Assembly: GCF_003363265.1 (NCBI RefSeq)
Contig: NZ_QRBF01000002.1
Location: 369,741 to 433,740, forward strand
Direction of reading: 5' to 3'
From: Dyella psychrodurans
Lineage (GTDB): Bacteria; Pseudomonadota; Gammaproteobacteria; Xanthomonadales; Rhodanobacteraceae
DNA length: 64,000 nucleotides
A program made the position numbers and the translations under genes. The notes under the pieces are model-generated. The model did not search any database. It saw nothing but the letters and a program-made list of their open reading frames with translations, and was not told the origin of the DNA. How positions within the stretch are numbered: the stretch's first letter is position 1; each line of letters begins with the position of its first letter. This document shows positions 9,959 through 18,055 of this stretch, piece by piece.

Positions 9959-11323
9959 TCAGGGTTTCGTAGCGTGCGCGATGCCCTCGATGGCGACATC
10001 GACCAGGTGATCGATGTCGCTCTCGCTCACTACGTAAGGCGGCATGAAATAGACGATGTTGCCCAGTGGACGCAGCAGCGCGCCACGCTTCAGGCCGTGC
10101 AGAAAAACGCGCAGGCCGCGCCGCTCGTCCGCAAGGAAGGGGCGGCGCGTTGCTTTGTCTGCAACCAGTTCCACGGCGGCGATCATGCCTTGCTGACGCA
10201 CGTCGGCGACGTGCGGGTGATCGCGCAATGGCGCAAGACGCGAGGCCAGATGAGCCGATAGCGCACGGTTGCGCTCCAGCACAGGTTCGTCGCGGAAGAT
10301 CGCCAACGTTTCCAGCGCGGCACGGCAGGCCAGCGGATTGCCGGTGTAGCTGTGCGAATGCAGAAAGGCCTTGCCGGCGCTGTATTCCGCATAAAACGCG
10401 TCGTAAACGCGCTGCGTCGTCAGCACGGCGGAAAGCGGCAGCGTGCCGCCCGTCAATCCCTTTGAGAGGCACATGAAATCAGGGGCGACGTGGGCCTGTT
10501 CGCACGCGAACATCGTGCCGGTGCGGCCGAATCCCACGGCGATTTCATCGGCGATGAAATGCACGTTGTAACGGTCGCAGAGTTGACGCAGGCCGCTGAG
10601 GTAACTCGGGTGATACATGCGCATGCCGCCCGCGCATTGCACCAGCGGCTCGACGATCACCGCACACGTTTCGTGCGCGTGTCGTTCGAGCAGCGCGCGC
10701 ATCTCTTCGAGACGACGCGCAGCCGTCTGCTCCGCCGATTCGCTGGGTTCGCCTTCGTAGGTGTCGGGAGAGGGCGCAAGAATCGGCGTGAGCAACAGCG
10801 GCGCGTATGTCTTGCGATATAGCGCGACGTCGCTCACCGACAGCGCGCCGAGCGTTTCGCCGTGATAACTGCCGGTCAGCGCGATAAAGCGCGTCTTTTC
10901 GCCATGCCCCTGGTTCAGCCAATAATGGAAACTCATCTTCAACGCCACTTCGATGGCGGCCGAACCGTTGTCGGCGAAGAACACTTTCTCCAGTCCCGCC
11001 GGCGTGATCTGAACCAGCCGCTCCGCCAGTTCAATGGCCGGTGGATGCGTGAAGCCGGCGAAGATCACGTGCTCGAGCGTTTTCGCCTGATCGGCGAGTG
11101 CGGCGGCGATGCGCGGGTTGGCGTGGCCGAACAGATTGGTCCACCACGAGCTGATGCCGTCGAGATAGCGGCGACCGTCGGCATCGATCAGCCATGGGCC
11201 TTCGCCGCGCACGATGGGCACCATGGGCACGCGCTCGTGGTCGTGCATCTGGGTGCAGGGATGCCAGATGTGCTGCAGATCGCGCCGGGCGAGGACGGCG
11301 TTGGCTTCGGAGGTGTAGGTCAT
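9959..11323 (-). CDS. bioA: Adenosylmethionine-8-amino-7-oxononanoate aminotransferase (biotin synthesis)
   Basis: BioA makes 7,8-diaminopelargonate from KAPA using SAM as amino donor and PLP as cofactor. The open frame extends to 11569, but homology-like sequence begins at MTYTSEANAVLARRD (ATG 11321-11323), giving 454 residues. Visible hallmarks are HIWHPCTQM and GISSWWTNLFGHANPRI near the N-terminus, FADNGSAAIEVALKM, ADEIAVGFGRTGTMFACE, and the PLP lysine in CLSKGLTGGTLPLSAV. No other bio gene is nearby. gspN diverges from it across 67 bp that must hold both promoters. Confidence 0.95.
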   Translation of the reverse strand: MTYTSEANAVLARRDLQHIWHPCTQMHDHERVPMVPIVRGEGPWLIDADGRRYLDGISSWWTNLFGHANPRIAAALADQAKTLEHVIFAGFTHPPAIELAERLVQITPAGLEKVFFADNGSAAIEVALKMSFHYWLNQGHGEKTRFIALTGSYHGETLGALSVSDVALYRKTYAPLLLTPILAPSPDTYEGEPSESAEQTAARRLEEMRALLERHAHETCAVIVEPLVQCAGGMRMYHPSYLSGLRQLCDRYNVHFIADEIAVGFGRTGTMFACEQAHVAPDFMCLSKGLTGGTLPLSAVLTTQRVYDAFYAEYSAGKAFLHSHSYTGNPLACRAALETLAIFRDEPVLERNRALSAHLASRLAPLRDHPHVADVRQQGMIAAVELVADKATRRPFLADERRGLRVFLHGLKRGALLRPLGNIVYFMPPYVVSESDIDHLVDVAIEGIAHATKP

Positions 11324-11390
11324 CCGGCTATGATCGGGGCAGTAGCGGTGCCGCTCAAGCATCACCGCGATCGGGTGCGGAAAAGGATGA

Positions 11391-12170
11391 ATGAAACAAC
11401 TGCGTATCGTACTGGCCGGCCTGGCCGTGCTCGTTCTGGCCTTGGCTGTGCTGGTGTGGTTCATGCCGGCAGGCCTTGCGTTGTTCCTGCTGCAGTCGCA
11501 CCTGGGCGGCCTGCGATGGAAGGAGGTCAGCGGAACGATCTGGCAGGGGCGTGCCAGCCAGGTATCCATGCCTGGTATCGATCTGGGAAGCGTTGCCTGG
11601 ACGCTGTCGCGGCGTGCCTTGATCGGCGATATCCGGCTGGGCCTTGATTTGCGTCAGCCGCAGTTTCAGCTGCAGGGGCAGATGCATCGCGTATCGGCCA
11701 CGTTGAACGAATGGCGTGACGTGACCGTGCGCGCCGATACCGCCTTGCTCGGCGCGCAGCCGTGGCTGCATGGGCAACCGAAGGGCATGCTCGAGATGCA
11801 TGTCGCGCAAGCGCAGTTGCAGGGTTATTGGCCTCTGCAAATGGAAGCTTCCGGGGTGTGGTCCAAGGCTGCCGTGCGAACCGGGCAGGAGCAGGCGCCG
11901 CTGGGCAAGATGTTGATTCGCGTCACCGGGCAGGCGGGTGTGATGCAGGCGATGCTCGACGACGACGGGCATGGCCCCTTGCAGACGGCTGGACGGCTAT
12001 CCTTCAGTCCGCTGGGCTGGGATCTGCGCGTGAATCTAAAGCCGCGTCGCAATGATCCGGTACTCTTGCATTGGTTGCACACGCTAGGTCCCCTTGCACC
12101 GGACGGGACCGTGCAACTCCGCTATCGTGGCGGTCTGAACGCATTCAATTCGACGACGGGAAATCCATGA
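11391..12170 (+). CDS. gspN: Type II secretion system protein N (GspN family)
   Basis: The 259-residue protein has one N-terminal membrane helix (residues about 5-31) and a beta-rich periplasmic domain with the early motif VSGTIWQGRA, as in the GspN family. GspN is an accessory inner-membrane component of type II secretion. No other gsp genes are in the window, so it is an outlying copy. Its stop overlaps the next start (ATGA at 12167-12170), so it is co-translated with a phosphatase gene of unrelated function. Family assignment rests on topology and the TIWQG motif. Confidence 0.75.
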   Translation: MKQLRIVLAGLAVLVLALAVLVWFMPAGLALFLLQSHLGGLRWKEVSGTIWQGRASQVSMPGIDLGSVAWTLSRRALIGDIRLGLDLRQPQFQLQGQMHRVSATLNEWRDVTVRADTALLGAQPWLHGQPKGMLEMHVAQAQLQGYWPLQMEASGVWSKAAVRTGQEQAPLGKMLIRVTGQAGVMQAMLDDDGHGPLQTAGRLSFSPLGWDLRVNLKPRRNDPVLLHWLHTLGPLAPDGTVQLRYRGGLNAFNSTTGNP

Positions 12171-12967
12171 GCGACCAGCGATGGGATGCAGCGCTGAAAG
12201 CGGCGCGCGAGGCAGCGGAGGCTGCGGCCGGGATCATTCGCCATTACTGGCAACGTGGTGTGGATGTGGAGATCAAATCCGATGCCACGCCCGTCACCGT
12301 TGCCGATCGCGAAGCCGAGCAGGCGATTCGCGCCGTACTCGGCCCGGCACTGCCGGGTGCGGCGATCTACGGCGAGGAATTCGGACTGGATGGCGACCGC
12401 GACGGTTTGCTGTGGCTGGTCGATCCGCTGGATGGCACGAAGAGTTTCGTGCGGCGCACGCCGTTTTTTTCCACGCAGATCGCGTTGATGCATCGAGGCG
12501 AACTGGTGCTTGGGGTATCCAGCGCGCCCATCTACGGCGAAACGATGTGGGCGAGCGCAGGCGGCGGTACCTGGTTCAACGGCGAGCGCGTGCAGGTGGC
12601 GCAGACCGCCGACATGGCGCAGGCTTCGATCTCCACCGGCAACGTCAAGACACTCACCGGCGATGCGCGCTGGCAGGCGCTCGGCGCCATGATTCGCGAC
12701 AGCAACCGCATACGCGGCTATGGCGATTTCTGTCACTACCATCTGCTTGCGCGCGGCGGTCTTGATCTGGTCATCGAGTCCGATGTGAATATTCTCGACA
12801 TTGCGGCCCTGGCGGTGATCGTGCGCGAGGCGGGCGGCGTATTCACCGATCTGGAAGGCGGCGCACTCACGCTTGACACCAGCAGCGTGTTGGCAGGTAC
12901 GCCCGCCATCCACGCACAGGCCCTAAAGCGTTTCTCCCTCTCCCCTTCGGGGAGAGGGCTGGGGTGA
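12167..12967 (+). CDS. Inositol monophosphatase-family phosphatase (histidinol-phosphatase HisN type)
   Basis: A 266-residue Mg-dependent phosphatase. The metal-binding motif LWLVDPLDGTKSFVRRTPFF and the preceding GEEFG glutamates are intact. The second motif reads NILDIAALAVIVREAGG, in the style of HisN histidinol-phosphatases rather than classic WDxA enzymes. I start at ATG 12167, coupled to gspN by ATGA. The last residues (SLSPSGRGLG) and the TGA stop are encoded by a REP-like repeat beginning at 12936, so the native C-terminus was probably replaced. Substrate is inferred: histidinol phosphate or a related monophosphate. Confidence 0.8.
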   Translation: MSDQRWDAALKAAREAAEAAAGIIRHYWQRGVDVEIKSDATPVTVADREAEQAIRAVLGPALPGAAIYGEEFGLDGDRDGLLWLVDPLDGTKSFVRRTPFFSTQIALMHRGELVLGVSSAPIYGETMWASAGGGTWFNGERVQVAQTADMAQASISTGNVKTLTGDARWQALGAMIRDSNRIRGYGDFCHYHLLARGGLDLVIESDVNILDIAALAVIVREAGGVFTDLEGGALTLDTSSVLAGTPAIHAQALKRFSLSPSGRGLG

Positions 12968-13090
12968 GGGGCAATCTTGCGACAGAGCTTCATTTCGCAA
13001 AAGCAGGAACACCAAGCATATCGCCTGAAACGACATCTTTATCGCAAGACTGAGCCCCTCACCCCAGCCCTCTCCCCACCGGGGAGAGGG
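12936..13090. repeat. REPIN-like inverted pair of REP elements, family A
   Basis: Two GC-rich copies about 46 bp long face each other: 12936-12981 and, inverted, 13043-13090. Each has a hairpin head (CCCTCTCCCC / GGGGAGAGGG), a tail GCTGGGGTGAGGGGC and an outer TCTTGCG. The arms differ only in the hairpin loop and near the tail end. About 60 bp of AT-richer sequence separates them. This is the geometry of a REP doublet (REPIN), normally mobilised in trans by a RAYT transposase, which is not in this window. The left copy overlaps the end of the phosphatase gene. Confidence 0.8.
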
Positions 13091-13115
13091 AGCAAAAAGC
13101 CGCTACAATCCCTAC

Positions 13116-13676
13116 ATGCCACGCTATCCCATCGTTCATGCGACACGCGACTCCAAAACAGGCAGCAGTTTCCTGCATGTGGAGCAAATCGACCTGGAAT
13201 TCGCCAACGGCGAACGTCGCACGTACGAGCGGTTGAAAGGCAGCGGATTGGGCGCGGTCATCATCGTGCCGATGCTGGACGACGAAACCGTGCTGCTGAT
13301 TCGCGAATATGGCGCCGGCGTGGATCGCTACGAACTTGGCCTGCCGAAAGGGCGCCTGGATCGCGACGAAACCGTGGAGCAGGGCGCCGACCGCGAATTG
13401 AAGGAAGAGGTCGGCTACGGTGCGCGCAAGCTGAAAATCCTGCACAACCTGTCGTTGTCGCCGTCGTACATGACGCACATGGCGCACGTGGTGCTGGCGC
13501 AGGATCTCTATCCCGAGCGTCTTGAAGGCGACGAACCCGAGCCGCTGGAAGTGGTGCCGTGGAAACTCGCCGACCTGCACACGCTGGTCGCGCGCGACGA
13601 CGTCACCGAAGGTCGTTCCATCGCCGCGCTGTTCCTTGCGCGTGAATATCTGGCTGGACGTCTGCAATTATCGTGA
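13116..13676 (+). CDS. nudE: ADP compounds hydrolase NudE (Nudix)
   Basis: A 186-residue Nudix hydrolase. The Nudix box is complete: G79, E85, then REL-EEVG at R93-G100 in LPKGRLDRDETVEQGADREL. The enzyme class cleaves ADP-ribose, NADH and Ap3A-like nucleotides, and the sequence around the box matches NudE. The GTG start of cysQ overlaps its stop (GTGA), and cysQ overlaps mazG. The three genes thus form a tight operon of nucleotide clean-up enzymes. nudE with cysQ is a common gammaproteobacterial pairing. Confidence 0.92.
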   Translation: MPRYPIVHATRDSKTGSSFLHVEQIDLEFANGERRTYERLKGSGLGAVIIVPMLDDETVLLIREYGAGVDRYELGLPKGRLDRDETVEQGADRELKEEVGYGARKLKILHNLSLSPSYMTHMAHVVLAQDLYPERLEGDEPEPLEVVPWKLADLHTLVARDDVTEGRSIAALFLAREYLAGRLQLS

Positions 13677-14494
13677 GCGATACCTTCGATCATCCCTTGT
13701 TGTTGGAGATCGCTTCGCTGGCGCGTCGCGCCGGCGAAGCAATCATGGCCGTCTACCGCGAAGACTTCGACGTCGAAGTCAAAGAAGATCATTCGCCGCT
13801 CACCGCGGCGGATCTCGCCGCGCAGAAAGTGATTGCCGCGGGGCTGGCGCAACTCGATACCGTGCTGCCGCTGGTGTCGGAGGAAGCGAGCCAGTTGCCG
13901 TGGGAAGAACGCCGCGGCTGGTCGCGCTACTGGCTGGTCGATCCGCTCGACGGCACGCGCGAATTCGTCAAGCGCAACGGTGAATTCACCGTCAATATCG
14001 CCATGATCGAAAACGGCGAACCGGTGATGGGCGTCGTGCTCGCGCCGGTGACCGAAGACCTGTTCGTCGCCGCGCGCGGATACGGTGCGTGGTGGCAGGT
14101 ACAGCCGGGCGATGCGTGGGAACGCATTTACGCACGCGAACTGGCCAAGCCGCCCGTGGCCGCCGGCAGCCGTTCGCACGGAGGCATGGCCGAAGCCGTC
14201 ATGCGCCGTCTGCTGGGTGAGGAATATCGCCTGCAGCCACTGGGCTCCTCGCTGAAGTTCTGCCTCATCGCACGCGGTGCGGCGGATGTGTATCTGCGCC
14301 GCGGACCGACCAGCGAGTGGGATACCGCCGCGGCGCAATGCGTGCTGGAAGAGGCCGGTGGCGCGGTGCTCGATCTCGAAGGACGGCCGCTGCGCTACAA
14401 CCGCGGCGAATCGCTGATCAATCCCGAATTCCTCGCGGTCGGCGATGTCGGCATCGACTGGGCCGCGCGGATGCGCGACGCCGGCCTGCCATGA
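13673..14494 (+). CDS. cysQ: 3'(2'),5'-bisphosphate nucleotidase CysQ
   Basis: CysQ removes the 3' phosphate from PAP, a by-product of sulfate assimilation, and is typically peripheral to the inner membrane. The 273-residue frame opens at GTG 13673, overlapping the nudE stop. Metal-site motifs are intact: SPLTAADLAA, PLVSEEAS, WLVDPLDGTREFVKRNGEFTV and the C-terminal SEWDTAAAQCVLEEAGG. SSLKFCLIARGAADVY is also typical. It is a paralogue by fold of the HisN-type gene 0.7 kb upstream, but with the classic WDTAA second motif. Confidence 0.95.
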   Translation: MSDTFDHPLLLEIASLARRAGEAIMAVYREDFDVEVKEDHSPLTAADLAAQKVIAAGLAQLDTVLPLVSEEASQLPWEERRGWSRYWLVDPLDGTREFVKRNGEFTVNIAMIENGEPVMGVVLAPVTEDLFVAARGYGAWWQVQPGDAWERIYARELAKPPVAAGSRSHGGMAEAVMRRLLGEEYRLQPLGSSLKFCLIARGAADVYLRRGPTSEWDTAAAQCVLEEAGGAVLDLEGRPLRYNRGESLINPEFLAVGDVGIDWAARMRDAGLP

Positions 14495-15303
14495 GCAACG
14501 CCACCCGCTACAGCCTGGAAGACTTGCTGGCGATCATGGCGCGCCTGCGCGACCCGGAGCGCGGCTGCCCGTGGGACGTGAAGCAGGATTTCAGCACCAT
14601 CGCGCCTTATACCGTCGAAGAAGCCTACGAAGTGGCCGACGCCATCGATCGCCGTGACTGGCACGATCTGCGCGACGAACTGGGCGACCTGCTGCTCCAG
14701 GTCGTATTCCACGCGCAGATGGCCCAGGAGCAGGGGCTGTTCGACTTTGACGATGTCGCGCACACGATCAGCGACAAGATGCGCCGGCGGCATCCGCATG
14801 TGTTCGGCGACGTCACCTACGCCGATTTGGACGAGCAGAAGCGGGCATGGGATGTCATCAAGGCCGGCGAGCGAGTCGCCAAAGGCGATGCCCACGACGG
14901 CAGCGTGCTGGCCGGCGTTTCGCGCGGCCAGCCCGAATGGCAGCGTGCTCTCAAGCTGCAACAGCGGGCAGCAACGGTCGGTTTCGACTGGCCCGACCAC
15001 CGGCCGGTGATAGAAAAACTGCACGAGGAACTGGCCGAAGTGCAGGCCGAGTTCGAGGCCGGCGCGGCCCCGGCCCGCCTGGAAGACGAGATCGGCGACG
15101 TACTGTTCGTGGCGGTGAATCTCGCCCGGCACGCAAAAGTCGACTTTGCCCGCGCCCTGAAGCACGCCAACGCGAAATTCGAGCGGCGTTTTCGGCGCAT
15201 GGAGCAGCTGGCCGGGGAGCGGGGGCAGGCACTTTCAGAATCGGATCTGCGCGCCCAGGAAGCCCTCTGGCAGCAGGCCAAAACCGAAGAACGCCGTTCC
15301 TGA
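14491..15303 (+). CDS. mazG: Nucleoside triphosphate pyrophosphohydrolase MazG
   Basis: MazG hydrolyses (d)NTPs to monophosphates and pyrophosphate. I start at ATG 14491, which overlaps the cysQ stop (ATGA) and gives 270 residues, the usual length. Both MazG repeats are visible: an N-terminal half (MARLRDPERGCPWDVKQDF, EEAYEVADAI, DELGDLLLQVVFHA) and a C-terminal half (KLHEELAEVQAEFE, LEDEIGDVLFVAVNLARH). The acidic EExxE/ExxD metal-binding residues are present in both. Last gene of the nudE-cysQ-mazG operon. Confidence 0.95.
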   Translation: MSNATRYSLEDLLAIMARLRDPERGCPWDVKQDFSTIAPYTVEEAYEVADAIDRRDWHDLRDELGDLLLQVVFHAQMAQEQGLFDFDDVAHTISDKMRRRHPHVFGDVTYADLDEQKRAWDVIKAGERVAKGDAHDGSVLAGVSRGQPEWQRALKLQQRAATVGFDWPDHRPVIEKLHEELAEVQAEFEAGAAPARLEDEIGDVLFVAVNLARHAKVDFARALKHANAKFERRFRRMEQLAGERGQALSESDLRAQEALWQQAKTEERRS

Positions 15304-15446
15304 CCGGCTATGCCTCTTCCTTGGGGAAATCAGGGTCAACCGGGGTAGGGCCATTTGAGCGATCATCCCGCGTCAGGCGGGCACAGGGATTCAACCTTTT
15401 CCGCCCGCCCAGCATCTCAGAATCGTACATTCACTGGAGATCCTGC

Positions 15447-16229
15447 ATGCGCCGCATCCTCGTACTACTTCCTCTGCTGTTGATCCCGCTGACCGCCGCG
15501 GCCGACGAATGCCGGTATACGGCCCCGCGGAATCTGCATGAAGATCTGGCTGGCGTACGCGGTGTGCAGGTCGAGCTGCACAGCCACGATCTGCACTTGA
15601 TGGGCAACGGCAATGCCACGGCGCTCGAACTGACCGGCCGTGCCTGCGCCTCGTCCGAGTCGGCGCTCAACAACTTGCAGGTCACTTCGCATCGCGAGGG
15701 CGATCAGCTGATCATCGACGTGGGTAGCACGCACACATTCAACGTCAGCGTGTTCGGCGTGTCCTACCAGTATCTCGATCTGCAGGTCCGCCTTCCTTCG
15801 AGCATGCCGGTGACCGTGACCGGTGGTTCGGGCGATGCTTACATCAGCGACCTGTCGCAGCTGGACGCCCAAACCGGCTCGGGCGATCTGCATATCGACC
15901 ACGTCACGGGTCAAGTGAGCGTGACTGCGGGTTCCGGCGACATCGAAATCAGCGACGTCGGCAGCCTGCGTGCGGGCTCGGTGGGTTCGGGCGACCTCAA
16001 GGTTCGCGTCGTGCACGGCGATGTGCACATCGGCAGCGTGGGTTCCGGCGACGTGGTGCTGGATCGGGTGGATGGCAGCGTCAACGTGGGAACGCTCGGC
16101 TCCGGCGACCTCAACGTCGATAACGTGCGCGGTGACTTGACCGTCGGTGCGAAGGGCAGCGGCGACGTGTCGCACAACAACATCGCCGGCAAAGTGAGCG
16201 TGCCGCACGACCACGATGACGACGATTGA
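15447..16229 (+). CDS. Exported GSGD-repeat beta protein (DUF4097/GIN-like)
   Basis: A 260-residue secreted or surface protein. The ATG at 15447 follows GGAGA at 15436-15440 and begins a Sec signal peptide (MRRILVLLPLLLIPLTAAA). The N-terminal third is a beta domain with two cysteines. From about residue 126 to 240 there are seven GSGD motifs spaced about 18-20 residues (for example TGSGDLHID, AGSGDIEIS, LGSGDLNVD), as in a right-handed beta-solenoid of the DUF4097 or GIN-domain type. The protein ends in an acidic HDHDDDD tail that might bind metal. Function unknown. Its stop abuts the convergent transporter gene with no spacer. Confidence 0.8.
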   Translation: MRRILVLLPLLLIPLTAAADECRYTAPRNLHEDLAGVRGVQVELHSHDLHLMGNGNATALELTGRACASSESALNNLQVTSHREGDQLIIDVGSTHTFNVSVFGVSYQYLDLQVRLPSSMPVTVTGGSGDAYISDLSQLDAQTGSGDLHIDHVTGQVSVTAGSGDIEISDVGSLRAGSVGSGDLKVRVVHGDVHIGSVGSGDVVLDRVDGSVNVGTLGSGDLNVDNVRGDLTVGAKGSGDVSHNNIAGKVSVPHDHDDDD

Positions 16230-17360
16230 TCAAGCCATGCGCATCACGGCATAAACCAGTGTTGCGCAAACCAGCAGAAACGGAATGGAAACCTCGTGAA
16301 ACAGCCGCATCCCATGCGGCTGTTTTGCTAATCGCAGCGCGATGAGATTCGCCAGCGACCCGATCACGATGCCGAAACCGCCGACATTCACGGCTACCGC
16401 CAATGCCATCGCATCAGGTGTGCGCTCAAGCAGCAGCACTGTGGCAGGCACATTGCTGATCAACTGAGAACTCACAATACCGCTGAGATAGAGCGTAAAT
16501 GGATGGCTGAAGTCCACGCCGTCCATCGCATGGCTGACCATCGGCAGCGCTGCAAAGTGGCCCAGCCCAAGAAAGATGGCGGTGAAGGTAGCCATCAGCA
16601 GCCAGTCGATCTGCTTGAGGCTGCGCCACGAAAACAGCGCGAACGGCACGATCAGGAAAAGAGCGCCGAGCAGTGCGTGGCCGCGCTCCATCATCAGCAC
16701 CATCATGATCAGGCTGGTGATGGAGAGTGCCGCCAACGACACCGAGATGGCGTGGCCATCCAGTCGATTGGCCTGCAAGGTCACGCGTTCCCTGGGCAGC
16801 CAAACCCAGGTAAGCAGCGCGACCAGCACGAACATCACGCCGGCCACGGGCAACATGTGGCCGACGAACGACAGGAAGGGAATCCGGTCGTATTGCCAGA
16901 TCAGAAGATTCTGCGGATTGCCGATCGGGCTGAGCGTGGAGCCTGCGTTCACCGCCAGCGCTTCCAGTACCGCCATGCGCAGGATCGGCAGGTTCGACAT
17001 GCTGCCGATCGCCACCGTCAACGGCACGACCAGGAACAGGCTGACGTCGTTCGTCAGCACCGTCGATAGCACGGCTGTCATGCTGACAAGCAGCAATCCA
17101 ACGCCACGCAGCGAATGCATGCGCGCCACCATCATGCCGGCAAGGCGCTGGATCAGGCCGCTGTCCCGGATGCCCTGAATCGCGATCAGCAAGCCGAGCA
17201 GGCCCGACAGCGTGGGCAACTGCAACCAGTGTCGATATCGCGTCAACGGTTGCGGATCGACGACCGCCAGGACGAGCGTAAGCGCTGCGAAGAGCAGTAG
17301 CAGCCACTCATGCTTCAAGCGGCTGCGCCAGTCGTGTGCGGGCAGGGTATCGCTGTTCAT
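16230..17360 (-). CDS. SLC13/CitMHS-type anion transporter
   Basis: A 376-residue integral membrane protein with about ten hydrophobic helices. Ion-transporter (IT) superfamily features are visible: TVLTNDVSLFLVVPL in the first half, NAGSTLSPIGNPQNLLIW (the SxxxPxGNPQN hairpin) and, in the second half, LSGIVSSQLISNVPATVLLL. These proteins carry dicarboxylates, citrate, sulfate or arsenite. The short length and the NPQN form resemble bacterial YbiR-like members. The substrate cannot be read from sequence. The start at 17360 lies 22 bp from the GST gene on the same strand. Confidence 0.8.
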   Translation of the reverse strand: MNSDTLPAHDWRSRLKHEWLLLLFAALTLVLAVVDPQPLTRYRHWLQLPTLSGLLGLLIAIQGIRDSGLIQRLAGMMVARMHSLRGVGLLLVSMTAVLSTVLTNDVSLFLVVPLTVAIGSMSNLPILRMAVLEALAVNAGSTLSPIGNPQNLLIWQYDRIPFLSFVGHMLPVAGVMFVLVALLTWVWLPRERVTLQANRLDGHAISVSLAALSITSLIMMVLMMERGHALLGALFLIVPFALFSWRSLKQIDWLLMATFTAIFLGLGHFAALPMVSHAMDGVDFSHPFTLYLSGIVSSQLISNVPATVLLLERTPDAMALAVAVNVGGFGIVIGSLANLIALRLAKQPHGMRLFHEVSIPFLLVCATLVYAVMRMA

Positions 17361-17382
17361 GGGTGGCGCGCTGCGGCGTGAA

Positions 17383-18012
17383 TCACCACTCGCTCAAGCC
17401 TTCCAGTTCGTAAAGCCGCTTCCAGCTCGGACGCGCGCGCATCAGGTCTGCGAGGCGCTTCAGCGAAGGCCATTCGGTCACCGGACGGGGCATGTTGCGC
17501 GACCAGCGCATCAGCATGATCAGCAGCAAGTCCACACCGGAAAACTCGGCGCCGAGCATATAAGGGCCATGCGCCGACAGATGCTCCTCAAGGTGATCCC
17601 AGATCTTTTCGATCCTGCGTTGCAGCGCTGCGCGAATGGCTTGCGGATGTTCCTCGTTGCCGAGTTCGTGCGGGTAGAACCAGAACCGGTAGCTCGACAT
17701 CAACGTGTTGCTCAGGTGCACCGACCATTGCAGCCATGCGTTGTGCGCAGGCGTGCCGGCCGGCGGAATCAGCTTCGCTTCCGGATGACGTTCGGCCAGG
17801 ATCGTAAGCAGGGCCACCGACTCCCACACGGGCTGGCCATCGATGATCAGCGTCGGCACGTGACCGCGCGGATTGAGCTTCAGATACTCGGCGCTGTGCT
17901 GAGCATCCTTCTCGATGTCGACCAGCTCGAGTTTGTAATCGGCACCGATTTCAAGCAGCGCCAGATGCACGACCATGCTGGCGGTGCCGGGGGAGTAGTA
18001 AAGCGTGTACAT
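17383..18012 (-). CDS. Glutathione S-transferase family protein
   Basis: The 209-residue protein has the GST layout. An N-terminal thioredoxin-like domain has YYSPGTASMVVHLALLEIGA and the cis-proline segment NPRGHVPTLIIDG followed by ESVALLTILAE. An all-helical C-terminal domain has GAEFSGVDLLLIMLMRW. The putative glutathione-activating residue is the Ser/Thr near position 10-12, as in bacterial beta or theta-like GSTs. It is cytosolic with unknown substrate. It sits 43 bp downstream of ybbP on the same strand and could be its last co-transcribed gene. Confidence 0.85.
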   Translation of the reverse strand: MYTLYYSPGTASMVVHLALLEIGADYKLELVDIEKDAQHSAEYLKLNPRGHVPTLIIDGQPVWESVALLTILAERHPEAKLIPPAGTPAHNAWLQWSVHLSNTLMSSYRFWFYPHELGNEEHPQAIRAALQRRIEKIWDHLEEHLSAHGPYMLGAEFSGVDLLLIMLMRWSRNMPRPVTEWPSLKRLADLMRARPSWKRLYELEGLSEW

Positions 18013-18055
18013 GCGCCGTCCTCGTGCGGATGGAAAGTAGCATCGTACCCGGCCA

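Noticed and set aside
11324-11569. N-terminal extension of bioA
   Set aside because: It overlaps the divergent gspN start and reads as low-complexity sequence. BioA homology begins at MTYTSEANAVL.
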